64,000 nt of DNA from Ascarosepion bandense (GCA_037127315.1 JBBBDQ010000419.1:6333501-6397500), one strand, 5' to 3'; positions 1-11,610 are shown, counted from the stretch's first letter. Notes: generated by a model from the letters alone, not told the origin. Numbers and translations are program-made.

Positions 1-64
1 AATATATATAACAAATTGTATATATTAGTGTTGTGGATTAAAATACATACATTTTTCACACAAA

Positions 65-115
65 CACACACACACACATATATATATAGAGAGAGATATC
101 CCTCCTGTCAGGTTC

Positions 116-172
<57 letters not shown>

Positions 173-188
173 GAAGAGAGAGAGAGTG
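65..188. repeat. CA, TA and GA microsatellites
   Basis: Short CA and TA runs are followed by a GA tract from about 115 to 188. This is simple sequence with no coding signal. The DNA from 189 to 380 holds nothing I recognise. Confidence 0.95.
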
Positions 189-380
189 AGAGAAAATAGC
201 GACGCAGCGTAGGCTCAGTTGATTCTCTTTATTACCAGTTATTAAACTTTACTACCAATTATGAAAGCTCTTTTTGCGTGTTTGTTCTTTAACAGTGCTT
301 TATTATTTTATTGCTTATAATAATTATGTCGTCAAATAGTGAAGAATATATATAACTACAATATACTTTACTGTACCATA

Positions 381-1115
381 TCCAAACTTATTTATAAATG
401 GAACTTTGTCTGTGTGTGTGTGTGTGTGTGTCTGTGTGTGTCTGTGTGTGTGTGTGTCTATGTGTGTGTCCGTTAAATATAGACTGAACCGATTTTCTTG
501 AAAACTTACACAGTTGTACTATAAGCGTCTGCGAGTGTTCTTAGCTCGGTTTTGTGTCGAGGTACCCCCGATAAATATCGAAAATCGATAATCGAAAAAA
601 TTGGGTTTTAGAAGGAGTGGTCCGATTTTAATCAAATTTGATACACTCATAGACAAAGACATAAGAAACGATATTCAGAAGTTTCAAGGTTGCAGTTCTT
701 ACAATACTGCAGAAATCGATAATGTATATATATAAAAGGCAAGATGTTTGTGTGTGTTTTTTTTTCTGCCCCTATGTCTGTATTTTTTCAGCCCTTTTAT
801 TTTAGTTTTTGCTTCGGGTTTGGCTCTAAGTAGGTATAATTGTAGTTCTTAGTTTCAGTCATGATACCATTTACTCAGAACACTTATTTAGCCTTCAAGA
901 TTCAGTTTACGACAAAACAAACTTATTTGAAATAGATACCAGGAAATCAAAATTTGATCCATTTTTTTTTCTTTCAGTCTACGGTTTCGCTTTAACTGGA
1001 AACAATTATTGCTTTTTAGTCTTTCGTGCCAACGTCCAAAGAGTCTGAGCTCCAGGACCATGGATTAGTTTTAAAGCTTTCATGACACCCGAGCAACTCC
1101 GGGCTATACTACTAG
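381..1115 (+). mobile_element. Helitron-like non-autonomous element, copy 1
   Basis: The element starts with TC directly after an A and ends with CTAG directly before a T, which is the A/T insertion context of Helitrons. Near the 3' end the sequence ACACCCGAG...CCGGGCTATA gives the usual GC-rich subterminal hairpin. Its ends and most of its body match the second copy at 2481-2983. Relative to that copy it carries about 240 extra bases from about 720 to 950. The extra piece opens with a TATATATAAAA stretch followed by GT-rich DNA, which looks like another Helitron 5' end. No Rep/helicase protein is encoded, so it is non-autonomous. Confidence 0.75.
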
Positions 1116-1129
1116 TTATATATATTATA

Positions 1130-1572
1130 TTCTAATTCTAACCTAAAAATTCCAGCTATGAAGTAGTAAAAAAAAAAAAAAAAATAAAATCCAGCCTGCT
1201 GTTTAAAATTATTGTTTACCTATTTAAGTATTGTGTGGTCCCACTGTGTATCTTACTCAGACAAAATACTTCTCTTCAAAATTTAATTAATTAAAATGTT
1301 TCATTTATAACTTATACTCCAACATAACTAAAAATAATTATTTTACTAAAATAAATGACTCAAATAATACGAAATTATTTTTCTTACTACAATATATCTA
1401 AGTATATCATAATTATTTAATCCTAATTCTAACCTAAACACTCCAGCCACTTTATTCATGAAGTAGAAAAAAAAATTAAATTAAAAAAAACTAAAATCCA
1501 ACCTGCTGTTAAAATTATTGTCTACCCATTTAAACAAATCTATATTCCTATTATGTATCTTATCCAAACAAA
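1130..1572. repeat. Diverged direct repeat pair, ~140 bp each
   Basis: Two stretches, about 1130-1268 and 1421-1572, share the same order of words: CTAATTCTAACCTAAA, CCAGC, ATGAAGTAG, a poly-A run, AAATCCA, CCTGCTGTT, AAAATTATTGT and GTATCTTA. They lie in direct orientation about 290 bp apart. I do not recognise the parent element. Confidence 0.65.
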
Positions 1573-1846
1573 ATTAAAAATAACATGTCTAGACTCCAGG
1601 CCATCCTGCTTCCTTTCGCGACTTAGATCTTAAAATTCCATGGTTACCTAATTCTCATTTTGTTTGAACAATATAGACACACCTAAAGCGTTTTCTTCAA
1701 CTACCTCTCCCTAATTTTCTAAATAACCATTTTCACCATTTATTTTAATATATCACCTGAAGAAAATACTATTGTTCTGAAACTTAAAAATTTTTCTGTA
1801 TTGATCTAAGGCTTTTATAAACCATTGTAATAACAAAATTACATTA

Positions 1847-1848
<2 letters not shown>

Positions 1849-1902
<54 letters not shown>
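1849..1902. repeat. (AT)n microsatellite
   Basis: An uninterrupted AT run. The stretches 1573-1848 and 1903-2480 are AT-rich and contain no gene or element I recognise; short ORFs there are chance translations. Confidence 0.97.
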
Positions 1903-1906
<4 letters not shown>

Positions 1907-2480
1907 CCTACCATGCTTAGGGGAATTTTTTGTTCCTTATATTTTAAAGTAAAATAATCACTACTCAATATATATGTTGCCGTCATTTTAGACGGCATAT
2001 CTAAATAAATATTTCGCTGTCATTCTTGACGGTACGGCCTATGTTTAATAAATGTTTAATAATATGTCCAAAATGCGATAATTTGTTACGACAGAAAGGA
2101 AAATTTTGTAGTAGAGTCGGCAACTTAAAATTCTCAAATATTTATTCCCAAAATATTTTAATAGTAAATAATTGAAATAAAGAAAATTCCAGGAATAGAT
2201 TTTAGCCATAAAAATAAAATTACCTATTCTTCCAAAGAAATTTAATTTCAGTATTAAATAATTCAAATTGAGTTGATATGCAATTAAACAAACCGAACCA
2301 AACCATACAGGAAATATAAACTACATTAATCATCCGATAAAACGCGTTAGAGATCGATTGAAGGCCAACTTAAGTTATTTATATTGGGTAAATTTGAAGA
2401 AGAAAAAACTCTTTTGTTTGCAAGGAGAATTTTGAACCTCCAAGTTGAATTAAAACAGATCAACTTTTAAAATATTGAAA

Positions 2481-2983
2481 TCTAAACTTATTTATAACTG
2501 GAACTTTGTCTCTGTGTGTGTGTGTATCCGTTACCTATAGACTCCGAAACGGCTGAACCAATTTTCTTAAAAATTTACACAGTTGTACTATAAGCATCTG
2601 CGAGTGTTTTCATAGCTAGATTTTGTGTCAAGATACCGCCGATAAATATCGAAAATCGATAATCGAAAAAATCTGGTTATAGAAGGAGTGGTCCGATTTT
2701 AATCAAATTTGATACACTCATAGACAAAGACATAAGAAACGATATTCAGAAGTTTCAAGGTTGCAGTTCTAACAATAGTGCAGAAAATTTGATATTGATA
2801 CCAGGAAATCAAAATTTAACTTGCATCCATTCATTTTTCTTTCAGTCTACGGTTTCGCTTTAACTGGAAACAACTATTGCTTTTTAGTCTTTCGTGCCAA
2901 CGTCCAAAGAGTCAGAGCTCCAGGATCGTGGATTAGTTTTAAAGCTTTCATTACACCCGAGCAATGCCGGGCTATACTGCTAG
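2481..2983 (+). mobile_element. Helitron-like non-autonomous element, copy 2
   Basis: The element begins TCTAAACTTATT after an A and ends ATACTGCTAG before a T. A CCCG...CGGG subterminal hairpin sits about 12 bases from the end. It is closely similar to copy 1 over both terminal regions and lacks that copy's internal extra segment. An ORF starting at 2821 merely runs through the element and has no transposase signature. Termini and target context are seen directly; the family assignment follows known Helitron structure. Confidence 0.8.
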
Positions 2984-3164
2984 TAGTAATATATAATAGT
3001 GTTGGTACAAACTGGACTATCAATAAGATTTTGTCTAATCATCTTTTATGTGGCGTGTTCCATAAAGACGCAGGTGAGCATGGCACCACATCTTCCTATC
3101 CATTGAATTTCTTTTCTCCCCAAACCTCCATTTACTAAAGCTCGTCAAGTACGTTACGTGCTGC

Positions 3165-3305
3165 TTGTCTTCGTCTCTATTTCCTCAATCTGTTTCGTAA
3201 GTATCAGATTTTCTAAGTCCTCCTTCCTCGTTACGTACCCCAGAAATTTCAACTGCCACTTCTTGATGTTAAGTATAAGTTTCATGTCACTATATCTGAA
3301 ATACT
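3165..3305 (-). mobile_element. RTE-type LINE 3' fragment
   Basis: On the minus strand this short piece matches the C-terminal coding region of the RTE family seen repeatedly in this window: the part encoding the LKFLG...ENLILTGQ block. It is heavily mutated. It lies head to head with the plus-strand RTE copy that starts about 30 bases later, so two copies of the same LINE abut in inverted orientation. Confidence 0.65.
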
Positions 3306-3334
3306 CTGGGTGCTACAAGACCTCATACAGATGG

Positions 3335-4077
3335 TAGCTTAAGAAAGCGGAAAGAAATGACTACAAATAAACAAGAAAACGGAATGCATGGTCATCAGTA
3401 AAAAGAAAAGCCCAAAATGCCAACTACATGTCGGAGACACTAAAATCAGACAGGCACAGAAATTTAAAAATTTAAATAACTGGAAAGTGTTCTAATAGAG
3501 GACGGAAAGTGTAACACTGAGATCCGAAGGCGAATTGGCATGGTGAAGGATACATTCCAGAAACAGAGTAGTGTACTGGGGGGGGGGGAAAGGAAAAATT
3601 AGCTGGAAACAAAGAAAAGAGTGCTGGGTTTTTATATGATGTCTGTTTTTTAATATGCTAGTGAATGGTAGACAATCTATCCAAAAATGTATAGAAGATT
3701 TGAAGCAACCGTAATATAGTTCTACAGAAGGATGATGAGGATATTATAGACAGAGCATGTGAGTAACGATGAGGTTTTGGAGAAAATGGAAACAAAAATG
3801 AAAATAATACTCAACATTATTAAAAAAAAGCTAAAGTTTCTTGGAAATTTAATGAGGAAAGAAGGCTTGGAGAATCTGATACTCACAGTTCAAAGTGAGG
3901 GAAAGAGAGACAAGGGAAAGAAATGCATAACATACTTGATGGGCTTGCGCAAATGAGGAAAGAGCGAGTTTGGGAGGGGTAACAAGAAAAAGCGTGTTGA
4001 GAGCCACTGGTGTAAGGGAGATGTAGAAGGCCATGATCGCCTAGGTCCTGAAGGAGCATGGCACATAGAAGAAGAAG
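3335..4077 (+). mobile_element. RTE-type LINE, 3' part, degenerate
   Basis: The coding remains follow the order seen in better copies: the post-palm KTECMVISKKKSP-like segment, the EDGKCNTEIRRRIGM-like segment, then WFYRRMLR, the LKFLGNLMRK block and the GLENLILTVQ block, ending with the short AGAAGAAGAAGAG tail. Several frameshifts, stops and a run of nine G near 3580 show it is dead. The reverse-transcriptase palm is absent, so this is a 5'-truncated insertion. RTE assignment rests on protein similarity to RTE/BovB-like polymerases. Confidence 0.8.
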
Positions 4078-4259
4078 AGTTATAAATTACTAATCAGTAT
4101 TGAGAAGAGGTGAATTCATACATAATCAGAATTTGATAAACAAATAAGAAGATATAATGTGGACACAAAGTGGAAGATAAATTCTATATTATAATAAATA
4201 TATAAACTGATACCTCATTTTGTGGCCATGCTAGTTTCTATACATTTATATTCTAGATT

Positions 4260-4400
4260 TATGAGCTTGAGCAAATGGATGGCAGAGCAGGGGTTGGGAG
4301 GGGTAACAAGAGAAAAGGTGTTAAGAGCTATAAGGGATAAGGAGATGTGGAGGGCCATGATTGCCTACGTTCTGAAGGGACACGAACCATAGAAGAAGAT
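4260..4400 (+). mobile_element. RTE-type LINE, extreme 3' end
   Basis: It encodes the last block only: GLSKWMAEQGLGGVTR...VLRAIRDKEMWRAMI and YVLKG, followed by AGAAGAAGA. The start lies within an otherwise unrecognised AT-rich stretch that began at 4078. It is a severely 5'-truncated copy. Confidence 0.75.
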
Positions 4401-4672
4401 GTGTCAAAGTTTTAACTCGACAAGGCATGCTTGAAAAGCTGTTCGTTTGACATCATTTTGGAGTCATTGTCACCATGTATATACATAAGATGACTATCAG
4501 CAAAGATTTTAGAAATCTTTGAGTAACTAGTATTATTGGTTTGCTTTGAAAATTAGGGTTTTCCATCACGAAAGTTAATTTCTAAACCATACTTTTAAAG
4601 AAATATTGTACCTTCGTCACTAGCTGATTTTAAATGACAGTTTTGGGGGTTAAATTTGAACAAGCAACAAGT

Positions 4673-5165
4673 AATGTGGCTTTCCTGTGTCTCTTCTACA
4701 AATACTTTCACGGCTTCTGCTCCGATGAATTTAGCTCACTGGTGCCCCCTATATATGAATTTACTCGATCCACAAAATTAGCAGCTAGGTCCCATCCTTT
4801 TACTGTGAAACCAATAAAATGCAAACGCAAATCCTACTCCATCAGCTTCTTTTCTCGCATCTCCCGCTTGTGGAATTCTCTTCCGTTAACTTGCTTCCTC
4901 GACAGCTACAATGTCCAAGAATTTAAATGTAAAGCCAATAGTCATCTCCTATCTCACTAACTTGCATCCTCTCTCTCATGCTCCTTTCTCCATCCACTCT
5001 ATTCTCATCAGTATTCTCATCCGTCTCTTACCCACTTCCTGAAACCCCCTATAACCTGTCACTCTTTCTCATAACTTCCCTCCTATGTAACCCCCTGCGC
5101 ACCAATGGCAGTAAACTGCATTGCTTGGGGCACTATGATTATGAAAAAAAAAGGCGATAAATTGT
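4673..5165 (+). mobile_element. CR1/Jockey-group LINE, 3' end of ORF2 plus 3'UTR
   Basis: The reading frame from 4673 to 4960 ends with the LINE C-terminal signature FFSRISRLWNSLP...DSYNVQEFKCKANSHL. It is followed by a pyrimidine-rich 3'UTR and a tail of the form ATGATTATGAAAAAAAAA. The same 3'UTR and tail recur at 12419, 43617, 44430, 45350, 51705 and 63125, which defines the family inside this window. The copy is 5'-truncated. APE-type CR1/Jockey-group assignment follows from the copy at 61500, which retains endonuclease and RT remains. Confidence 0.8.
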
Positions 5166-5904
5166 TGATAGTCATCATCACTTAGATACTCATTCTGACA
5201 TGCAGAATTTGAATAAGTCGCATGGTGTATATTCGATAAAATAGGTACACATGTAGTGTAGCTGTGGCATTGTACTTGTAGATCATATAGAGAATGTAAT
5301 ACTGTTTTAGCGTTTTGTTGTTTTTATTTGTCTATGTCATTGACCATGCCTACTCTTTTTGGATACTTATCCTGTTGACCATGTCTACTATTTTTAATGA
5401 CTTCCCGCTCGTATCCAAAGATTCCTGACTGCTAGGGTGGTTAACCAATTCCCGTTGCAGACGCCTGCTCAGGCAAGTTTGTGTTCAACACCAACAGAGC
5501 CTACATGTGGTTTACTGCAACTATGCAAAGCGGACCTTAGTTACAGTTTCTGGATCTCGGTCACGATGACTTGTGACTTCGTGCAAATATAAACATCAAC
5601 GGCCCCTAAATTGTTCCGTCTACGCAATTTCACTCACAAGGCTTGATTCAATCCGTGTATCGTTTTCAGACACTTTCTGAAGGTACCACACGCTAGGATC
5701 CCTTTCCAACCTCGACCGGTAACATCAAAAAGTAATAAATCGACCATGTTGAGAACAAAAATATGTGAATTATGAAACAATGACAAGGGGAAAACGTAAG
5801 AGACAACATTGTGTATATTCGTTTAAATGTCACTATGGCTGATGAGGAAATCTACGGAGAAGTCTAGGATTATTTCTTGGGACACAAAAACTAAATATAA
5901 AATA
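5166..5904. other. No gene recognised
   Basis: Unique-looking AT-rich DNA. The stretch 5497-5560 (TGTGGTTTACTGCAA and GACCTTAGTTACAG) recurs at about 7090-7150 and, more diverged, at about 37115-37190 and 45255-45310, so it belongs to an unnamed dispersed repeat. Confidence 0.6.
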
Positions 5905-6472
5905 AGAATTGTCACTGAGATCCGAAGGCGAATTGGCATGGCAAAAGAAACATTCTAGAAGTTGAGTAAAGTATTAAGAAACAGGAAAATTTCACTAGAA
6001 ACAAAGAGGAGAGTACTGGATTGCTATGTGATGTCGGTTCTTCAATATGGCAGTGAATGTTGGACAATATCTTCGAAGATGAAGGAAAAATTTGAAGCAG
6101 CTGAAATGTGGTTCTACAGAAGGATGCTGCGGATATCATGGACCGAGCATGTGAGCAATGACGAGGTTTTGGAAAGGATGGAGACGAAAAGGAAATTAAT
6201 ACTGAGCATCAGGAAGAGATAGCTGAAGTTCCTGGGACATGCAATGAGGAAGGATGGCTTGGTGAACCTGATACTAACAGGCCAGATAGCGGGAAGAAGG
6301 AACAGGGGAAAGCAGCGGATAACATATTTGAAGGACCTGATCAGGTGGATGATGGAACGAGGGTTGCATGGTGCAACAGGAGAAAGCGTGTTAAGAGCCA
6401 CCAGGGACAGGGAGATGTGGAAAGCCATGATCGCCTACGTCCTAAAAGGACATACACATAAAAGAAGCAGAA
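5905..6472 (+). mobile_element. RTE-type LINE, 3' part, fairly well preserved
   Basis: Translation gives the end of the RTE polymerase: IRRRIGMAKET, LETKRRVLDCYVMSVLQYG, WTISSKMKEK, MWFYRRMLRISWTEHVSN, DEVLERMETKRK and, after one stop at about 6222, the MRKDGLVNLILTGQ block and the terminal ATRDREMWKAMIAYVLKG. One in-frame stop after the first reading frame and one near the start (TAG at about 5954) inactivate it. No catalytic palm is present, so it is 5'-truncated. Confidence 0.85.
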
Positions 6473-6619
6473 GGTATAAAAAGTAATAATGGAAAAAATG
6501 TTTTATGTACAAGCTCGTTAGGGAAATTGCTCCTAGATTCTTTCCAAGAATTCATTCTTTCCAAGCAAACGCAGGGAAAAGATCCTAGAGTAAATTATTT
6601 TTGGATAGATATATACCGT

Positions 6620-7065
6620 CAGAATTATACAGGATGTTGCTGTTGAAGCACCAATGATATTTAAAACAGACATATAGAGACAGGATTCTGCAGCTGAATC
6701 GCCAATGCTGTTCAAATCAGGCATGATTATATCTAAGACGAACACTTAATCATTGAACAACCAACGCTACTGAAAATCAATATAACTATATGCAAGTCAA
6801 ACATTCATTCATTGTAGAAGTGATGCTAAAAACAGACATGACTACCTATGAAACGAAGATTCTGACGTCGTTCAAAAGAGACATAAGTAAATGGAAGACA
6901 AACATTCGTTCGTTTCAGCACGAACGCTGTCTAAAACAGACATGGCTACCAATAACGCGAGGATTCTGGACGTTGAATCGCCAAAGTTGTTCAAAAGAGA
7001 CATTCGTTCGTTGTAGCGGGAACATTGTCTAAAACTGGCATGGGTACCTATAAAGTAAGTACCTC
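6620..7065. repeat. Degenerate ~105-bp tandem repeat, block 1
   Basis: A repeated series of words (AGGATTCTG, GTTGAATCGCCAAAG, TGTTCAAAAGAGACAT, CATTCGTTCGTT, AGCACGAACGCTGTCTAAAA, GCATGGCTACCTAT) recurs about every 105 bases, with several incomplete units. The same units reappear at 8600-8822. ORFs in both strands here are by-products. Confidence 0.7.
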
Positions 7066-7149
7066 CACGCAATTGCCGGAAAAGTATCATAGCCTACCTG
7101 TGGTTTACTGCAAATATGCAGAGCTGACCTTAGTTACAGATTCTGGGAG

Positions 7150-7741
7150 ATAGCGTGTTATCTGCTTAATAAAAACAAAGTTTTATCATAAAAATGTTTA
7201 TGTTATTATTAAGAAGACAGATCAAATTTCGTTGTCATTATTTTTTTTAAAATTTTGAATCCTTTCTAACACGTTCGAAATTTCAGTTAAAATTTCCTTT
7301 TTTGTTTTCCCTCAGCGAATCACGCCATGTTCATGCAATGTGAAAGTTAAGAAAAACAACATTACGCAAGTCGTTTTTGGCGTTCAATGACACATTAAGT
7401 TGAAAAGTCTTGCAAAAATCAACTAATTGTCTGATTGTAATGAAACTGTCAGGGATTATTCACAGATAAACGAAATTATTTATGCAATTATTATTTTTAG
7501 AAAATCTTGGTAAAATATTTAACTTTTACATCTGTTACCTCCAACTCCAATTTATTGCATAAAACTCCTAGAAATAAATTATCTCTACCGATTTTTAATT
7601 AGTTAAATGCAGGACTCATTGGGAAAGGTAAATCATGTAATTATTTTTTAATTACGAGACCACTTTATCGAAAATCTGCTTCGAATAGTAAAATCAAAAA
7701 TGCATTGAAATTACGCTATTTTTTAAGGAAGATAAACTTTT
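7150..7741. other. No gene recognised
   Basis: AT-rich DNA with no recognisable coding or repeat signal. The first bases (7085-7150) are a copy of the dispersed sequence noted at 5497-5560. Confidence 0.6.
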
Positions 7742-7948
7742 AATTGATATTATAAATTTTAATTGATATTATAAATTTTAATTGATATTATAAATTTTAA
7801 TTGATATTATAAATTTTAATTGATATTATAAATTTTAATTGATATTATAAATTTTAATTGATATTATAAATTTTAATTGATATTATAAATTTTAATTGAT
7901 ATTATAAATTTTAATTGATATTATAAATTTTAATTGATATTATAAATA
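7742..7948. repeat. 19-bp AT satellite, ~11 copies
   Basis: The unit AATTGATATTATAAATTTT is repeated almost without change about eleven times. The near-perfect identity points to recent expansion. There is no spacer or coding capacity. Confidence 0.97.
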
Positions 7949-8599
7949 ATATAATTTTAGCATGTAATATTCTGAAGAAGAAAAAAATTAGACGAATAAT
8001 AAATTTTTACAAGAATTTTTTTCATTTTTTTTTATGCTAATTAAAGTTTTAAATTTCTTTTAAATTTCTTCTAGTTAGCCAGTGTCTTCGGTTATGAATT
8101 CATTAAAAAGACTTTATATACAAAACGAAAATTCAAAAGCTTAATACAAATAATCTAGTATAAAGATTTTAAAAATAATTTTTAATTTTTTTTATTTATG
8201 TTAAACTGCACTTTTTTTTTTTACTATGGAAACTTTTAAGACACTTATAATTAAAAGGTTACAGGTTTCAAGGGTTGTTCTTTTTACGAAATGTTAAATT
8301 GGGTTATGTCAATTTTTGGTTACCATACTTAAGATTGATTGATAACAGATGCTGTCATCGCCTACTTGAAAGGTCAACGAGTCAGACGTTTGTGATTAAG
8401 AATTACTTTTTTTCTAAAGATTTAGATTCTAATAAATATCCATTCTGGTTGAAATACACCAGAGTATTTTGCTTAGTGGAAATAGTAAATTTAATGATTT
8501 ACCTTCAATTAAGCTAAAATTAAGTTTCAAGAAAAAGATTTTTATTTTAAAAGATTCAATTTAAAACGTAGGTATAAAACATGGAGTGGGGGTACTTAC
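7949..8599. other. No gene recognised
   Basis: Very AT-rich DNA. An 80-codon ORF at 8275-8517 has no family I recognise and lies in low-complexity surroundings; I do not call it a gene. Confidence 0.55.
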
Positions 8600-8822
8600 T
8601 ATAAAGTGAGGATTTTGACTTTGAATCGCTAAAGGTGTTCAAATGAGACCTGACTAGATGGGAGTAAGCATTAATTGATAGTAGAATGAACGTTGTCTAA
8701 AACTGGCATGGCTACCTATAAAATAAGGATTCTAGCGTTGAATCGCCAAAGTTGTTCAAAAGAGACATGGCTATATGAAAGGCAAGCATTCGTTCGTTGT
8801 AGCACGAACGCTGTTATGTCAT
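8600..8822. repeat. Degenerate ~105-bp tandem repeat, block 2
   Basis: Two units of the same repeat as block 1 (6620-7065), with words AGGATTCTAGCGTTGAATCG and TTGTAGCACGAACGCTGT. About 1.5 kb of AT-rich DNA separates the blocks. The DNA from 8823 to about 9435 shows nothing I recognise. Confidence 0.65.
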
Positions 8823-9435
8823 ACTAGTGTCTATGATAACGTCACTGCGTTTTCTACTAAGTAAATTTGATTCACTTGTGTCGAGCTTCTACTGTTGTGA
8901 CTGATGTCAACACATCGCGTCTAACACAGTGAGAAAGATATTAACACTTGAAAATCGAGTTATTTCTTTCAACGACCAGTCTCGAAAGGATCAGTTTCAA
9001 TATGTTTTACTAAGTTGATCTGTTCAGCCGAATAGGAGATCGATATTACAAGCCCCAATGCTAGAATTTGCAGAAGGGTTGACGACAAACGATACGGTCT
9101 ACGTGAGCCAATGTATTTAATCGTTACGCTGACAACACTTATATTGTTTCTGTAATATGTTTATCTGGGGAGTTGCTGATAATGAACACAAATAAAGTGG
9201 CTTCGATGAAACAATCACTTTCAACCCGCCATGATCCAATCTAAACAAACCGATAGTGAAACGCAAATATTAGATTCTTTCATGTCGCTTCCGTTTTGTT
9301 TACACTCAATTAGAATGTAGACAGTATTTTAAATTGAACTTAAAATACACTCGAGCCTGTGTCGAATGGCAACTATAAACAGCTTCGACTTGAAACTAGC
9401 ATTAGCATAACTCAATAATTATAATAATATGACGT

Positions 9436-10190
9436 GCCAACAGCACATCTTCGTTAATGCGCCGTGTTCATTTAGTAAAGGGGTAATCATGACATAGGGA
9501 CGTGGGTGATCAAGCACGTAGGTAGGTTACTCACTTTTTCTCTTCGCTTTCAGGACGTGGGTGATAATGGCTCTCCACAATTTCATATTAATTGCAGCTC
9601 TACTTATTAATACGACGAGCCAACCGCTCTTCGTCGTTAAAGCCCCGTGTTCATTTAGTACAGGGGTAATCATGACATAGGGACGTGGGTGATCAAGCAC
9701 GTAGGTAGGTTACTCACTTTTTCTCTTCGCTTTCAGGACGTGGGTGATAATGGCTCTCCACAATTTCATATTATTTGCAGCTCTACTTATTAATACGACG
9801 AGCCAAGCGCTCTTCTTCGTTAAAGCCCCGTGTTCATTTAGTACAGGGGTGATCATGACATAGGGACGTGGGTGATCAAGCACGTAGGTAGGTTACTCAC
9901 TTTTTCTCTTCGCTTTCAGGACGTGGGTGATAATGGCTCTCCACAATTTCATATTATTTGCAGCTCTACTTATTAATACGACGAGCCAAGCGCTCTTCTT
10001 CGTTAAAGCCCCGTGTTCATTTAGTACAGGGGTGATCATGACATAGGGACGTGGGTGATCAAGCACGTAGGTAGATTACTCACTTTTTCTCTTCGCTTTC
10101 AGGACGTGGGTGATAATGGCTCTCCACAGTTTCATATTATTTGCAGCTCTACTTATTAATACGACGAGCCAACCGCTCTTCTTCACGGTG
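9436..10190. repeat. 183-bp satellite, four copies, containing an RTE 3' end
   Basis: The word GTGTTCATTTAGTA recurs at 9464, 9647, 9830 and 10013, an exact 183-bp period. The first unit is slightly diverged and the others are nearly identical. Part of each unit (CAGGACGTGGGTGATAATGG then CTCTCCACAATTTCAT) is clearly related, on the minus strand, to the RTE LINE 3' terminus, as seen at 56580-56640 (CAGGACGTAGGCGATCATGG, CTCTCCACG). The monomer therefore appears to have captured or arisen from a LINE end. Confidence 0.9.
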
Positions 10191-10500
10191 CTTTAATATT
10201 TTATCAGACTTTTTTTAAAAATTGGCTCTAGGAAATCACAAACGCAGAGATTTACCAAATAAAATAGAAGAAAAAAAAACACATCACTCAGACACTTCCA
10301 AACTCAGCAACGAAAAAAAATAACGGGTTGCACATGTAATCAAAAGCGAATATAATAATATAGCCAAGCTATCAAATACAGGTTTTGGAAAATAACATAA
10401 GAAACTAGAATAAGCTATAATACTTAACAGAATTAAAAAATAACTGTTTGAACAAAAAAGTGTTTATAAATTATAACTGACAGAAGCACGACCTAGGATG
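10191..10500. other. No gene recognised
   Basis: AT-rich and A-rich spacer with no signal I can name. Confidence 0.6.
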
Positions 10501-10953
10501 TGCGTTGCGATGCAGTGGATAACGGCACGAAATGAGAAATCGGAGAACCGAGTTCGAATTCCCTATTTGTAAAAAAAGACAAGTTACAGAAGTGATGACG
10601 ACCCCTCGTCGATGACCGATGCTCTACTGGCTGCGATTGAGGCGTTTAGGGGTTTTAGGAAAACTGTCTTATTCTCGGAACAAGAAATCGGAGAGCCGAA
10701 TGCTAATTCCGGTTGAATTTGTTGCCTTCACTTACGTGCTATTACCTTTGTGAAAGGTATTAATTAGTCGCTTCTTCCTCCAGCTATGGGTTAAATAGCA
10801 GGAGAGATCGGGTTCTATAGCCTTGGTTTGCAACTAGTCACCCGCAGAAATTAATGGCAAAGTACTGCTGAAAAATATACTGCAATGTCAGTCATGTCTC
10901 TTTCGAGACATGATCACCCAGGCATGTATCACGTATCGCATTTAACTGACTGG
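10501..10953 (+). mobile_element. tRNA-derived SINE family A, double-headed copy
   Basis: A first head at 10501-10563 carries the A-box-like GATGCAGTGGATA and the B-box GAGTTCGAATTCC. About 100 unrelated bases follow. A second, 5'-truncated head then starts at about 10672 and continues through the full SINE body to the CATGTCTC TTTC GAGACATG hairpin and the terminal TTTAACTGACTGG. The body matches other family A copies throughout. The structure is either two adjacent SINEs or one interrupted copy. Confidence 0.8.
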
Positions 10954-11249
10954 ATTAGAATGTTTTTTGTTCGTTTTCATTATATCAACATTACCATTAC
11001 AGTTGGTAGTGGTTGGTGTTCGGGACTAGATATAAAGCCAGCAATTTTGGTAACTGATTTTCAAGTTTCTACCAATTTGAGAGTGAGAGGCAGTACAATC
11101 TTCTCACTGTCTCTCTGATGCTGTCCCCTATCGTACTAAACTGATCATAGTAGATATCAACGTGCGAGGAGTCTCAAGTCAATTTTATTTCTTTTTCCTT
11201 CTTCTATATTTTCCATGTCATGTTTGATTTTTCTGTTTGATTTTCTGTT

Positions 11250-11610
11250 TTTACCCTCTGCCTTTTCTACAAATACTCTTGTTCGGAAGGGCTCTTCGCT
11301 CTGGTACCTAAACTTTATAAATTAAAGCGCAGTACTAAATTGCCAACAAGTTCTTATCGATGTACAGTTGAATTGGATATAACTGTAAGTTATATACTAA
11401 TAGACTCTTCTCAAATTTCTCGCTGTGTAATTCTCTTCCTACTCCATGCTTTCTAGACAAATTCAAATGCAATGCCAATCGCTTTCTATAGTTCTCCTGG
11501 TTCTACTTCTTTTGTTCTTGCTCCCAAGTAAAGTTTATGTTTTCTAATTCCTCCATACCTCTTAGTGGCTTTACTAGTTTGCTTAGAGTGAAATTGATTA
11601 AAAAACGACG
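11250..11610 (+). mobile_element. CR1/Jockey-group LINE 3' end, degenerate
   Basis: Frame-shifted remains of the C-terminus are visible (FSTNTLVRKGS-like, then NSLPTPCFLDKFKCNANRFL), followed by the 3'UTR words CTCTTAGTGGCTTTACTA and GAAATTGATTAAAAA. It is more diverged than the 4673 copy. Confidence 0.65.

Noticed and set aside
1753..1998. ORF rich in Ile-Tyr repeats; similar ORFs at 28946, 48634, 53582 and elsewhere
   Set aside because: Translation of AT microsatellites; no gene.
5836..5870. CTGATGAGG followed by GAAA as a hammerhead start
   Set aside because: The GAAA follows immediately with no stem II; chance match.
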